Source: Scatomonas sp963928055
GTDB taxonomy: Bacteria; Bacillota; Clostridia; Lachnospirales; Lachnospiraceae
Direction of reading: 5' to 3'
Assembly (NCBI GenBank): GCA_963928055.1
Contig: CAWVDN010000001.1
Coordinates: 1,240,001 to 1,304,000, forward strand
Length of the DNA stretch: 64,000 nt
The notes beneath the pieces are model-generated. The model was not told where the DNA came from, made no database searches, and worked only from the letters and a program-made list of their open reading frames with translations. Positions 26,209-35,992 of this stretch are shown in pieces. The first letter of the stretch is position 1, and each line of letters begins with the position of its first letter. The position numbers and the translations under genes were made by a program.

Positions 26209-26640
26209 CTATAGTTTCTTTTCCATCCAGATATGGGGGCAGTACTCTTCGTACTCCACCGGTCCGTAGGGAGCGTAGCCCTGCTTCTCATAAAACCCCG
26301 CCGCCCTCTGCTGGGCGTGCAGCCGGACGCTGCCGCCGCCCCTTTTCCGAATCTCACGCTCCGCTGCCTCCAGGAGAGCGGCTCCCAGGTTCTGTCCCCG
26401 GAAAGACTTCCGCACCGCGATCCTTCCTAGCAGATACTCGCCCGGCTCCCTTCCCTGAAAAACCCGGCAGGTGCCTGCCGGCGATCCATCCCGGTACAGA
26501 ACCAGGTGGAGGGCACGGCTGTCGATGCCGTCAAATTCCTCCTGAAAATGCTGTTCTTCTATAAAAACCTCCTGCCGTATCTGTCTGGCATCTTCCGGCA
26601 GGGTATCGTATACCCGGATCTCCACTCTCTTTTCCTCCAA
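26209..26640 (-). CDS. GNAT family N-acetyltransferase (ElaA/YjcF-like)
   Basis: 143 residues. An N-terminal VFIEEQHFQEEFDGID segment is typical of the ElaA/YjcF group. The acetyl-CoA loop is RIAVRKSFRGQNLGAALLEA, and motif B includes LHAQQRAAGFYEKQGY. The substrate is unknown. It converges on the lacI gene, 44 bp away, with no clear terminator. Confidence 0.9.
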   Translation of the reverse strand: MEEKRVEIRVYDTLPEDARQIRQEVFIEEQHFQEEFDGIDSRALHLVLYRDGSPAGTCRVFQGREPGEYLLGRIAVRKSFRGQNLGAALLEAAEREIRKRGGGSVRLHAQQRAAGFYEKQGYAPYGPVEYEEYCPHIWMEKKL

Positions 26641-26751
26641 TCTCCACGATTATATCTTTTCTTCCGCTGATTTACAAGACTGGCTCTTCCATGTATAATT
26701 TAATTCTGACCCCGACATGATTTAGAAAAAAACCTGAAAGGAGCCGATCCT

Positions 26752-28248
26752 TTGCATCTTTCTTATCTTCAGTATCAGTTAAGCTTTCATGGAATGCAGA
26801 AGATCCGTATGCGGAACTCCGGAAACTGCCGTTTTACTTCCTGGCGTATATACGATCCCCAGGCCCGGACGGAACCGGATACCCTGTATCTGATGACCGC
26901 CCGGCAGTTTCAGGCCCTGGAACAGCCGGTGAATGCCGTATGCATTCCCGACTACCCCGCCGAGAGGGAACTTCCGCCCCAAAACGGCCTGTACATGAAC
27001 TCCGGCCTCAGCAGGCCCGCCTTTTACAACCTGATCCAGGAATTGTATTCTGAATATGAACGGTGGGATTTCGCCCTTTCTTTTGCCGATGGGATGGAAC
27101 TCTCCCGCCTGCTGGAACTGTCCACCCCCATTCTGCACATGCCTCTTACGATCATTGACAGTCAGTTTCACTTTGTGGCGAAAAACTCTCTGTATTCCCG
27201 CAGGTTTTCCGGGGAGGGACTGGAGCTTGCAGATCTGGAGGATGTCCTCTGGACCAAAGAGTTCCAGGAATGCATAGAACAGAAAGAGGTTTTCCATTTT
27301 TACCTGCAGAGCGAGCAGAAAACCCTGCTCTGCTACAATCTGTTCCGGGACGGACAGTTTTTTGCCCGTATCCTGGGCAGCATTGAGGACGACTCCTGTG
27401 CAGCGCCCCAGGAAGTCCTGTTTTCCCGGATGTCTCTGGCCCTGAGAGCCATGATCGAAGCAGAGCAGCCCTCTCAGGGCTTTCACGCCAAAAGCCGTGA
27501 ATTTCAGACCGCCATCCGTTTGCTTCTGGAGGGAAACCGGGACGTGGACTCGCAGATCCTCCTGCAGAATCAATGGTCTCTGGAGGACACCTTCACCCTG
27601 AGCGTGATCCGGTGTTATGACCGGTTCCCCCTGGAAGAAGCGGAACAATATCTGAACAGCAGTCTTCAGAATCTGTTCCCTCATTCCTGTATTCTTCGGT
27701 TTGAACAGGATTTTGTCTGTGTCTGGAATCTGACCCGCTCTTCTGAAAAGCAATATAACTTCCACGAAAAAATGTCTGTCTTTTTAAGGGAACACGTGGC
27801 CAAAGCCGGAGACAGCAATCCGTTTCACGGGCAGGAGGATTTTTCTCTTTATCTGACGCAGGCCAGGGAAGCCCTGCGGCTTGGAAATAAATACGCGCCT
27901 CATTTCTGGCATTACCGTTTTGAAGACTACGCCTACGCCTATCTGCTGGAGCGCTGCGCCGCTCCTTTCGGGGCCTGGCAGGTAGCCGCTCCCGCTCTGC
28001 GGATCCTTCAGAACTACGATACCGAAAAAGACGGAGAACTGAACCGTACGCTGCGGACCTATCTGCAGACCGGCTGCAATGTCACGCAGGCCGCGGAACT
28101 GCTTCACATCCACCGCACTTCCATGGTCAAACGGCTGAACCGGATCAAAAAGCTGACGGGCATCCGCCTGGAGGAGGCAGACACCCGTCTGTATCTGATG
28201 CTTTCCTATAAAATCCTGGAACTTTCCGGATCCGCGGAACTTATTTGA
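26752..28248 (+). CDS. PucR-type transcriptional regulator
   Basis: 498 residues. The C-terminal HTH_30 is clear (LQTGCNVTQAAELLHIHRTS, then LNRIKKLTG), preceded by a GGDEF-like/CdaR linker region and an N-terminal sensing domain I cannot name. Translation probably starts at TTG 26752, nine bases after AGGAG. The gene ends within the convergent URO-D gene (8-bp overlap of stops), and may regulate the URO-D/MFS operon. Confidence 0.85.
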   Translation: MHLSYLQYQLSFHGMQKIRMRNSGNCRFTSWRIYDPQARTEPDTLYLMTARQFQALEQPVNAVCIPDYPAERELPPQNGLYMNSGLSRPAFYNLIQELYSEYERWDFALSFADGMELSRLLELSTPILHMPLTIIDSQFHFVAKNSLYSRRFSGEGLELADLEDVLWTKEFQECIEQKEVFHFYLQSEQKTLLCYNLFRDGQFFARILGSIEDDSCAAPQEVLFSRMSLALRAMIEAEQPSQGFHAKSREFQTAIRLLLEGNRDVDSQILLQNQWSLEDTFTLSVIRCYDRFPLEEAEQYLNSSLQNLFPHSCILRFEQDFVCVWNLTRSSEKQYNFHEKMSVFLREHVAKAGDSNPFHGQEDFSLYLTQAREALRLGNKYAPHFWHYRFEDYAYAYLLERCAAPFGAWQVAAPALRILQNYDTEKDGELNRTLRTYLQTGCNVTQAAELLHIHRTSMVKRLNRIKKLTGIRLEEADTRLYLMLSYKILELSGSAELI

Positions 28249-29224
28249 AATAGATCTTGTTCTGATTGCGGATCTCATCCATGATGATGTCATTGACGCC
28301 CGGGAAGATACTTCCCTCGCCGCCGTAGGTCAGGCAGGGAATAAAGCTTCCGCCGGGGGCGTATTCTCTGCAGGCTCTGGCCACTTCCCCGCGAATCACA
28401 TCTTCCTTGTAATCCTTCAGATCCATAATGGAGGCATCCAGTCCTCCCATAAGGATCAGTTTTCCCTCTGTCTCTTTCTGGATGGCCGGAATATCATTCT
28501 GCGGCAGCACTCCCTGCCATACATCCATGTGGATGTCGATCATATCTTTCGCGATGGGCTGGCAGTAGCTGTCGGAGTGATGGATGATGATCACGCCCTG
28601 GCTCTTGAAATAGCTGTAAATCTTCTCATAACGGGGTTTCAGCATCTCCCTCCATACTTCCGGAGACATGAAGAGGCTGGTCTTGGAACCCCAGTCATCG
28701 TGGAAGAGCACCACGTCCGGATGAAGATTTTCCACCAGGATCTGGGCATAGGTCAGTTTATAGTCCGTGATGTAGTCCAGCAGATCTCCCATGGCTTCCG
28801 GCTCCAGCAGGAAATTCATCAGAGTGTCCTCAAATCCCATCAGGTAGTGAGACTGCTCGAAAAGTCCGGTAGCCATCAGAGAGGTGGTCAGCTTATTCTC
28901 CTTATGGATGGCTTCCGCCTGCTCCTTTGCCGCCGTCCAGTCCAGCTTCTGTTTGATATCCGGGGATTTGATATATTTTTTCCACTCTGTGATGTCCGGG
29001 ATCGCCTTATTGTTATCCCGCACAATGGGCATAGCTCCCGGTTCATCCTCGCCCATGTAGATGGTGGTTCCCCAGCCGTCTACCACGTATTTTCCCGGCT
29101 GCGCGACCAGGGTCACACCCATCAGCGGATCAAATACAAATCCAAAAGGTTCCCATTCATTTACAAAGGCATCCGGTTTTCCGTGATGCAGGGTTTCCAG
29201 AAAGTTGTCTCTTGCATTCAGCAT
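28241..29224 (-). CDS. Uroporphyrinogen decarboxylase (URO-D) family protein
   Basis: 327 residues with the URO-D TIM-barrel pattern: DVVLFHDDWGSKTSLFMSPE and VIIIHHSDSYCQPIAKDMID, features shared with MtaA/MtbA-like methylcobalamin:CoM methyltransferases. It lacks the N-terminal substrate loop of true HemE, so it is more likely a one-carbon methyltransferase or lyase on a small metabolite. It shares a minus-strand operon with an MFS transporter, suggesting uptake and breakdown of one compound. Confidence 0.85.
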   Translation of the reverse strand: MLNARDNFLETLHHGKPDAFVNEWEPFGFVFDPLMGVTLVAQPGKYVVDGWGTTIYMGEDEPGAMPIVRDNNKAIPDITEWKKYIKSPDIKQKLDWTAAKEQAEAIHKENKLTTSLMATGLFEQSHYLMGFEDTLMNFLLEPEAMGDLLDYITDYKLTYAQILVENLHPDVVLFHDDWGSKTSLFMSPEVWREMLKPRYEKIYSYFKSQGVIIIHHSDSYCQPIAKDMIDIHMDVWQGVLPQNDIPAIQKETEGKLILMGGLDASIMDLKDYKEDVIRGEVARACREYAPGGSFIPCLTYGGEGSIFPGVNDIIMDEIRNQNKIYFK

Positions 29225-29236
29225 GGTTTTTCTCCT

Positions 29237-30448
29237 TTATGGTTTTTTATTTTCAGAATATACGCCGCAGGTTTTCGCCATCACAAAGCATACGATGCCG
29301 GCGATCACCATACAGCCGCATCCCAGATAGAAATAATTGGCAACGCTTCCGCCGCCCAGAGGAACGATGATATAGGTAGGAATGATCACTGCTCCCAGCA
29401 GCTCCAGGGTAACCGCCAGGCCTCCGGCCGTTCCCGCGTATTTCGGACCGATCTCCGGGAACATAACCGGCAGAGACATCATCACCGCAATGATGCCGCT
29501 GCGAAGGGCTCCGTTCAGGAAACTGGTCACATAGATGCCCCCGGCCGGCAGCTCGATGATCCCCACCATGCAGGCTGCGGCAGCCAAGCCGCAGATCAGC
29601 AGCATCACCGGTACTTTCCGGCCCAGCTTTCCTGCCAGTACCGGGATAAAAATAGATCCGATAATCGAACCGATCATCAGAACCGTGCCAAAGGTTCCGG
29701 CGAATCCTTCCGAGTATCCTTTCAGGGTGGTCAGGGCGCTCACCTGGAAATTGGAGATTACCGTAGCGCCTCCCAGAAGGAACATCAGGGAGATTCCGGC
29801 AAGCCAGATATTCCGGCTCTTCAGACAGGTTCCCAGCGCCTGTTTCACAGGGACCGCTTCCCCGGCGGGAACGGACCCGTTCCCGGAAAAATGCTTTTCC
29901 CTGACTCCCAGGATCCAAAAAACAGCCACCGCGATGCTGATAACCGCCGCAGTCCAGAAAGCCGCCTCCAGGCTTGGGAACAGCGCGGTCGTGGCATAGG
30001 CCACGGCCATGGAGCCTGTAGAACCGGCCATCAGGATACCGACCACTGTACCTACCTTTTCCATGGGATACAGGGCGGAAACGATCTTCGCCAGATTGGC
30101 GTTGAGGATCATGCATCCTACGCCGGTCAGCGCCATAGCGATAAACATGGACGTATAGTCCGCGGCAAATACCCGGATCACAAAACCGGCCGCCGCCACC
30201 GCGAAACAGATAGATACCATTTTGGAGATCCCAAAACGGTCTACCAGGATTCCTATGACAATGCTCAGGAAAATAGAGGGAAACATGGGGGCCGTCATAA
30301 TACTGGAAAATTGCATATCGGTCAGATGATAGGCCTGATATACGCTTCCGGGCACGGCAGACAGCTGATAGTTTCCGTAATTCCCTATGAACATCCCCAG
30401 GAACAGCAGAACCGTGATGAAAATAAGGATGTTTTTTCTGTTTTTCAT
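29237..30448 (-). CDS. Major facilitator superfamily transporter
   Basis: About 403 residues and 12 membrane segments, starting at the ATG after AAAGGAAG. The A-motif between TM2 and TM3 reads GILVDRFGISK. TM1 has FLGMFIGNYGNYQLS. Twelve bases upstream of the URO-D gene, so probably co-transcribed and importing the substrate of that enzyme. Substrate unknown. Confidence 0.9.
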   Translation of the reverse strand: MKNRKNILIFITVLLFLGMFIGNYGNYQLSAVPGSVYQAYHLTDMQFSSIMTAPMFPSIFLSIVIGILVDRFGISKMVSICFAVAAAGFVIRVFAADYTSMFIAMALTGVGCMILNANLAKIVSALYPMEKVGTVVGILMAGSTGSMAVAYATTALFPSLEAAFWTAAVISIAVAVFWILGVREKHFSGNGSVPAGEAVPVKQALGTCLKSRNIWLAGISLMFLLGGATVISNFQVSALTTLKGYSEGFAGTFGTVLMIGSIIGSIFIPVLAGKLGRKVPVMLLICGLAAAACMVGIIELPAGGIYVTSFLNGALRSGIIAVMMSLPVMFPEIGPKYAGTAGGLAVTLELLGAVIIPTYIIVPLGGGSVANYFYLGCGCMVIAGIVCFVMAKTCGVYSENKKP

Positions 30449-30637
30449 ACGATCTTCCTTTCTTGATTTTTTTATCATTATAGAATTTCTGCCGGGGACT
30501 TCGAAAGGCTTAAAAAAGATACTCCGGCGCGGCTTCCGGTCTACAAAGTGATGACCGCTCCTCCCCGTAGAAAAGAGGCTCCTATTTTCCTTTGGTTTAT
30601 GCTAGAATGAGAACAGAGACCCGGAAAGGAGTACGGT

Positions 30638-32395
30638 ATGCTGAAACTGCTCAAACAATTTACGAAGATCGAATGGCTTCTGTCCTGTGCGGCTCTGGCT
30701 TTTATCCTCCTGCAGGTATGGATGGACCTGAGCCTGCCGGATTATATGTCGGAGATCACCACGCTGGTGCAGACCCAGGGCAGCCCCATGGGCGAGATCC
30801 TGCGGGCCGGAGGAAAAATGCTGGGCTGTGCCCTGCTGAGTTTCGGCGCTTCCGCCTGCACGGTAGTCTGCGCGGCCCGGATCGCCTCCGGTTTTTCTTC
30901 TACCCTGCGTTCCCGGCTGTTTCATAAAGTGCAGTCCTTTACCATGGCTGAGATCGGAAAGTTTTCCACCGCCAGCCTGATCACCCGCTCCACCAACGAC
31001 GTCATGCAGGTGCAGATGCTGATCGTCATGGGACTGCAGGTCCTGCTGAAAGCGCCTATTACCGCCGTCTGGGCCATTGCCAAGATCGCCGGCAAAAGCT
31101 GGCAGTGGACCTTCAGCACCGGCGCGGCGGTGGCGGTCCTTCTGGTGATCGTACTGACCTGCGTGGTGATCGCCATGCCGAAATTCCGGCAGCTGCAGGC
31201 TCTGACCGACGATATGAACCGGATCACCCGGGAAAACCTCACGGGCCTCAGCGTGATCCGGGCTTACAACGCGGAGGAATATCAGGAAAAGAAATTCGAG
31301 GACGCCAACACCCGCCTCACCGGCGCTCAGCTTTTCGCCAGCCGGACCATGGCTTTTATGATGCCCGGCATCCAGCTGGTAATGAACGGTCTTTCCCTGG
31401 CCGTCTACTGGATCGGCGCCTATCTGATCCGGGAAGCGGCCCCTGCGGGCAAGCTGCCGATCTTTTCGGAAATGATCGTCTTTTCCCAGTACGCCATGCA
31501 GGTGGTCATGTCCTTCATGATGCTGGTGATCATTTTGATCCTCTTCCCCCGGGCCGCCGTGGCCGCCCGCAGGATCAACGAGGTCCTGGACACGGAAGCT
31601 TCCGTCCTGGACGGACCCGTTACGGAGACGGACCCGGCCCGCGCCGGGGAAGTGGAATTCCGGGATGTCAGCTTCCGCTATCCCGACGCGGAGGAAGATG
31701 TTCTCCATCACGTTTCCTTTACCGCCCGCCCCGGGGAAACCGTGGCCTTTATCGGCTCCACCGGCTGCGGCAAAAGTACGGTTATCAACCTGATCCCCCG
31801 GTTCTACGACGCCACGGAGGGCCAGGTGCTGGTGGACGGGGTGGACGTCCGGGAATATGACCAGAAGGCCCTGCGGAACAAGATCGGCTACGTTTCCCAG
31901 AAAGCGGTCCTGTTCTCCGGGACGGTAAAAAGCAATGTGGCTTACGGGGACAACGGCCGCCCGGGATTTCCGGAAGAAGATGTGAAAAGCGCCGTCCGCA
32001 CAGCGGAAGCAGCGGAATTTGTAGAACAGATGGAGGAGCTCTACGAAGCGCGTATCGCCCAGGGGGGTTCAAATCTCTCCGGCGGCCAGAAGCAGCGCCT
32101 TTCCATTGCCCGGGCAGTGTGCCGGAAACCGGAGATCCTGATCTTTGACGATTCTTTCTCCGCCCTGGATTATAAAACGGACCGAAAGGTCCGGGAAAAT
32201 CTGAAAAAAGCATGCGGTAACGCCACCCGGCTGATCGTGGCGCAGCGGATCGGCACTATCCGTGACGCGGACCGGATCGTAGTTCTGGAAAACGGGGCTG
32301 TGGCCGGGATCGGAACCCACAGGGAACTGATGCAGAGCTGCCGGGTCTATCAGCAGATCGCTCTTTCCCAGCTTTCAAAGGAGGAACTGGCATGA
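30638..32395 (+). CDS. Heterodimeric ABC exporter, subunit 1 (degenerate catalytic site)
   Basis: 585 residues: six-helix transmembrane domain then ATPase. Walker A is GSTGCGKST, the signature is the full LSGGQKQRLSIARA, but Walker B ends LIFDDSFSALD, with aspartate where the catalytic glutamate belongs. Such a subunit forms the non-hydrolysing site in TM287/288-like exporters. Its stop overlaps the next start by 4 bp (ATGA). Good GGAAAGGAG site. Probable multidrug or lipid exporter. Confidence 0.94.
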   Translation: MLKLLKQFTKIEWLLSCAALAFILLQVWMDLSLPDYMSEITTLVQTQGSPMGEILRAGGKMLGCALLSFGASACTVVCAARIASGFSSTLRSRLFHKVQSFTMAEIGKFSTASLITRSTNDVMQVQMLIVMGLQVLLKAPITAVWAIAKIAGKSWQWTFSTGAAVAVLLVIVLTCVVIAMPKFRQLQALTDDMNRITRENLTGLSVIRAYNAEEYQEKKFEDANTRLTGAQLFASRTMAFMMPGIQLVMNGLSLAVYWIGAYLIREAAPAGKLPIFSEMIVFSQYAMQVVMSFMMLVIILILFPRAAVAARRINEVLDTEASVLDGPVTETDPARAGEVEFRDVSFRYPDAEEDVLHHVSFTARPGETVAFIGSTGCGKSTVINLIPRFYDATEGQVLVDGVDVREYDQKALRNKIGYVSQKAVLFSGTVKSNVAYGDNGRPGFPEEDVKSAVRTAEAAEFVEQMEELYEARIAQGGSNLSGGQKQRLSIARAVCRKPEILIFDDSFSALDYKTDRKVRENLKKACGNATRLIVAQRIGTIRDADRIVVLENGAVAGIGTHRELMQSCRVYQQIALSQLSKEELA

Positions 32396-34221
32396 CGGAA
32401 AAGAAGGAATACAAAGCCTCCGCCGGAAGAGGGCCCGGACACGGGCCCGGACGGCCTATGGGCGGCCGGGCAAAAGACTTTCGGGGTACCCTGAAAAAAC
32501 TCCTGGCCTACTGCCGGAGCTACTGCATCCCCATCCTGATCTCCGTGATCTGCGCGGCAGCCGGCACCATTTTTACCATCATCGGTCCGGATAAACTCTC
32601 AGACCTGACCCGGGTCATCGCGGAAGGTCTGGCCGGCAGCATCGACATGGAAGCAGTCTCCCGCATAGGGTTTCTGCTGGCCGCCCTCTATCTCTGCGGA
32701 GCGGCGCTGAACTTTGCCCAGCATTTTATCATGACTACCATTGCCCAGCGGCTCTCCCGGCGGATGCGCAGCGACATCTGCCGGAAGATCAACCGTCTGC
32801 CCATGAGCTATTTCGGCCGCACCTTCACAGGAGATATCCTTTCCCGGGTCACCAACGATGTGGATATGGTCTCCCAGTCTCTGAACCAGAGCATCGGCAT
32901 GCTGGTTTCCGCGGTAACTCTGTTCGTCGGATCTCTGCTCATGATGCTTATCACCAGTCCTGCCCTGGCAGCCACCGCCGTGATCTCTGTCCTGCTGGGT
33001 TTTGTGCTGATGAGCCTGATCATGGGACGTTCTCAGAAGTACTTTGAGCGTCAGCAGAAGCATCTGGGGGAACTGAACGGACAGATCGAGGAGATCTACT
33101 CCGGGCATACCGTGGTAAAAGCCTACAACGGCGAGGAGGCCGCCAAAAGGGATTTTGAGGCGTTGAACGGAAAACTGCGGCAGAGCGCTTTCCGGGCCCA
33201 GTGTCTGGCCGGCCTGATGCAGCCGCTGATGATCTTTGTGGGTAATCTGGGGTATGTGGCGGTCTGCGTCATGGGCGCCGTGCTGGCCATGAACCGGCAG
33301 ATCGGTTTTGAGGTGATCGTTGCTTTTATGATGTATGTCCGCTTCTTTACCCAGCCTCTGTCCCAGATCGCCCAGGCGGTCCAGGCCCTCCAGGCCGGAG
33401 CCGCCGCCGGGGAGCGGGTGTTTGAATTTCTGGAGGCGGAGGAAATGCCGGACGAAAGCGGAAAGCCGGCCCGCCGGGGGCAGGTCCGGGGAGAAGTGGA
33501 ATTTGATCATGTAACCTTCGGATATACAAAAGAGAGAGTCATCATCCATGATTTTTCCGCCCATGCCCTTCCCGGCCAGAAGATCGCCATCGTAGGGCCT
33601 ACCGGCGCCGGAAAGACTACCCTGGTAAACCTGCTGATGCGGTTCTATGAGCTGCAGGGCGGCCAGATCCGCATGGATGGGGTCTCCACTGCCGATCTGC
33701 GGCGGGAAGACGTCCATTCCCAGTTCTGCATGGTCCTGCAGGACACCTGGCTTTTTGAGGGGACGATCCGGGAAAATCTTATCTACTGTACCCCGGAAGT
33801 GCCGGAGGGGCGGATGGAGGAGGCCTGCCGGGCGGTAGGGCTGGATCACTTTATCCGCACGCTCCCCCAGGGCTATGACACGGTCCTCAGCGACCAGCTG
33901 AACCTTTCCCAGGGGCAGAAACAGCAGCTGACCATAGCCCGGGCCATGATCGCGGATAAGCCCATGCTGATCCTGGATGAAGCCACCAGTTCCGTGGACA
34001 CCCGCACAGAACAGCAGATCCAGAGCGCTATGGATACGCTGATGAAAGGCCGTACCTCCTTCGTCATTGCCCACCGGCTCTCCACCATTAAAAACGCGGA
34101 TCTGATCCTGGTCCTTCGGGACGGCGATGTGGTGGAAAGCGGCACGCATCCGGAACTGCTGGCGCGGAACGGATTCTACGCGGAGCTCTACAACAGCCAG
34201 TTTGAAAACCGGGCAGGCTGA
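32392..34221 (+). CDS. Heterodimeric ABC exporter, subunit 2 (catalytically competent)
   Basis: 609 residues. A glycine/proline-rich N-tail (GRGPGHGPGRPMGGR) precedes six membrane helices. Walker A is GPTGAGKTT and Walker B LILDEATSSVD with the catalytic glutamate, but the signature is LSQGQKQQ instead of LSGGQ. The altered signature pairs with the aspartate site of subunit 1, the complementary pattern expected of an asymmetric exporter. Confidence 0.94.
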   Translation: MTEKKEYKASAGRGPGHGPGRPMGGRAKDFRGTLKKLLAYCRSYCIPILISVICAAAGTIFTIIGPDKLSDLTRVIAEGLAGSIDMEAVSRIGFLLAALYLCGAALNFAQHFIMTTIAQRLSRRMRSDICRKINRLPMSYFGRTFTGDILSRVTNDVDMVSQSLNQSIGMLVSAVTLFVGSLLMMLITSPALAATAVISVLLGFVLMSLIMGRSQKYFERQQKHLGELNGQIEEIYSGHTVVKAYNGEEAAKRDFEALNGKLRQSAFRAQCLAGLMQPLMIFVGNLGYVAVCVMGAVLAMNRQIGFEVIVAFMMYVRFFTQPLSQIAQAVQALQAGAAAGERVFEFLEAEEMPDESGKPARRGQVRGEVEFDHVTFGYTKERVIIHDFSAHALPGQKIAIVGPTGAGKTTLVNLLMRFYELQGGQIRMDGVSTADLRREDVHSQFCMVLQDTWLFEGTIRENLIYCTPEVPEGRMEEACRAVGLDHFIRTLPQGYDTVLSDQLNLSQGQKQQLTIARAMIADKPMLILDEATSSVDTRTEQQIQSAMDTLMKGRTSFVIAHRLSTIKNADLILVLRDGDVVESGTHPELLARNGFYAELYNSQFENRAG

Positions 34222-34248
34222 AAAACAGGCGGAGCAGACGAGCACTGT

Positions 34249-34995
34249 CTACTCCGCCAGAAGGATATTCTTATATTCCCGCAGGCTTTCCGGCCGCAGC
34301 TGTTCCGTGATCACTTCCGCGGCGGAAAACTCTCCGAACTTTACGGGGCTGATACAGAAAAATTTGCTGCTGTCGCAGAGCACGTAGGGCCGGGCGGTCT
34401 TTTCCAGGGCCCTCTTTTTGATCATGGCCTCACGGATGTCCGGGGTGGTAAAGCCTGTTTCCGGACCCGCTCCGTTGGTTCCCAGAAAGCATTTCGTAAA
34501 ATAATATTTTTCCAGCGCCTCATAGGCTTCGCTTCCCGCGATGGCCTCTGTGGCGTCTTTTAATTCTCCCCCCAGCAGGAGCACCCGGAATCCCTGCCGG
34601 GAAAGCCGCAGGGCGTGGGTGATGCCGTTGGTCACAAAGACGGCTGATTTTTCTGTCAGATAGGAGATCATTGCTCCGGTGGTGGTTCCGGCATCCAGAA
34701 AGATAAAGTCCCCCGGCTCCACCAGGGCCGCCGCCCGCCGGCCGATCCTTTCTTTTTCCTCTGTACGAAGTTCCCTCCGGCAGATCATGGTTGCATCCCG
34801 GGTCTGGAGGCCCCGGTCTTTTTTTACAGCTCCCCCGAATACCCGGGTCAGCTTCCCTCTGCGTTCCAAAGCCGCCAGATCCCGGCGGATGGTCGACTCA
34901 GAGGTAGCAAGCCGCTCCTTTAATTCCTGAAGGGTGGCGCTTCCCGCGGTTTCCAGCAGCCGCAGGATCTCCTCCTGCCGTTTTTCTGTCAGCAT
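34249..34995 (-). CDS. DeoR-family transcriptional regulator
   Basis: 248 residues. The N-terminal HTH is LQELKERLATSESTIRRDLA followed by the wing GKLTRVFGGAV. The C-terminal DeoRC sensor includes IFLDAGTTTGAMI, which binds phosphosugars. Lying directly after fruK on the same transcript, it is probably FruR-like and responds to fructose-1-phosphate. Confidence 0.93.
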   Translation of the reverse strand: MLTEKRQEEILRLLETAGSATLQELKERLATSESTIRRDLAALERRGKLTRVFGGAVKKDRGLQTRDATMICRRELRTEEKERIGRRAAALVEPGDFIFLDAGTTTGAMISYLTEKSAVFVTNGITHALRLSRQGFRVLLLGGELKDATEAIAGSEAYEALEKYYFTKCFLGTNGAGPETGFTTPDIREAMIKKRALEKTARPYVLCDSSKFFCISPVKFGEFSAAEVITEQLRPESLREYKNILLAE

Positions 34996-35013
34996 TTCCT
35001 CCGGCCCCCTTTC

Positions 35014-35925
35014 TCAGTTTTTGGCGAGCTGCCTGTACACTTCTTCTATCTCCGCTTTGGAAGCCAGATTCTCCGAAAACGCGCTGGCGCTGCCTGCGGA
35101 AACCCCCATGCGGAAGGCATGTGCGTAATCTTTTTTCTCCAGCCAGCCGGCCAGGAAGCCGGCCACCATGGAGTCTCCCGCTCCCACGGCGTTTACCAGC
35201 CTGCCCTCCGGAGCCGGCAGGGAGTGTACGGCTCCTTTTTCGTCTAACAGCACCGCTCCCTGGCCTGCCATGGAAACCAGCACGTTCCTGGCGCCTTTCT
35301 CCTGCAGCTTCCGGGCCCAGGGAACCGCCTCCTCCCGGGAAGCGATCTGTACGCCGAAGATCCCTCCCAGCTCGTGGTTATTGGGTTTGATCAGAAACGG
35401 GCCGTAGGGGAGCACATGCTCCAGCAGTTCCCCGGAAGCGTCCACGACAGACAGTACGCCCCGTCCCCGGATCCGCTTCAGGATATCCCGGTAAATGGAT
35501 TCCGGCAGACTGTGGGGAATGCTCCCGGCCAGCACCAGCACATCTCCCTCCCGGAGAGTATCCAGCTTTTTCAGAAGCTGATCCAGTTTTTCTTCCGGGA
35601 TTTCAGGGCCTCTGCCGTTGATCTCCGTGCCGTCGAAATCTTTGAGTTTCACATTGATCCGGGAATATCCTTCCCGCAAAGAAAGAAATTCACACCGGAC
35701 GCCCAGTTCTTCCGCCCGCCGGCGGATCTCCTCCCCGGTAAAACCGGCGATAAAGCCCAACGCTGTATTTTCAACCCCCAGATGGGTCAGCACGGTGGAG
35801 ACATTGATCCCCTTGCCTCCCGGCAGCATCTGCTCTCCGCTGGTCCGGTTGGTCATGCCCATCTGAAACGCATCCATAGAAATAATATAATCCAGAGACG
35901 GATTAAAAGTGACTGTGTAAACCAT
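35014..35925 (-). CDS. fruK: 1-phosphofructokinase (PfkB family)
   Basis: 303 residues. PfkB signatures are LPGGKGINVSTVLTHLG (substrate and K+/nucleotide region) and VNAVGAGDSMVAGFLAG with the catalytic aspartate. It phosphorylates fructose-1-phosphate; tagatose-6-phosphate kinase is the main alternative. No fructose PTS permease follows in this window, which is unusual for fruK. GAGGAGGAAGG lies before the start. Confidence 0.9.
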   Translation of the reverse strand: MVYTVTFNPSLDYIISMDAFQMGMTNRTSGEQMLPGGKGINVSTVLTHLGVENTALGFIAGFTGEEIRRRAEELGVRCEFLSLREGYSRINVKLKDFDGTEINGRGPEIPEEKLDQLLKKLDTLREGDVLVLAGSIPHSLPESIYRDILKRIRGRGVLSVVDASGELLEHVLPYGPFLIKPNNHELGGIFGVQIASREEAVPWARKLQEKGARNVLVSMAGQGAVLLDEKGAVHSLPAPEGRLVNAVGAGDSMVAGFLAGWLEKKDYAHAFRMGVSAGSASAFSENLASKAEIEEVYRQLAKN

Positions 35926-35948
35926 AAGCGCCTTCCTCCTCTGGATCT

Positions 35949-35976
35949 ATTATACACTATATTCAACCAAACTCAA
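35949..35976 (-). promoter_or_regulatory. fruK promoter
   Basis: On the minus strand -35 TTGAGT (35971-35976), 16-bp spacer and -10 TATAAT (35949-35954). The spacer and -35 lie in a run of TTGATTGAGTTTGGTTGAA, the TTG-rich repeats expected for a DeoR-type operator. Confidence 0.7.
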
Positions 35977-35992
35977 TCAAAATATTTCAAAT

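Noticed and set aside
30602..34245. Long minus-strand frames opposite the ABC exporter
   Set aside because: They are His/Gln/Gly-rich shadows of the GC-rich exporter genes without start signals.
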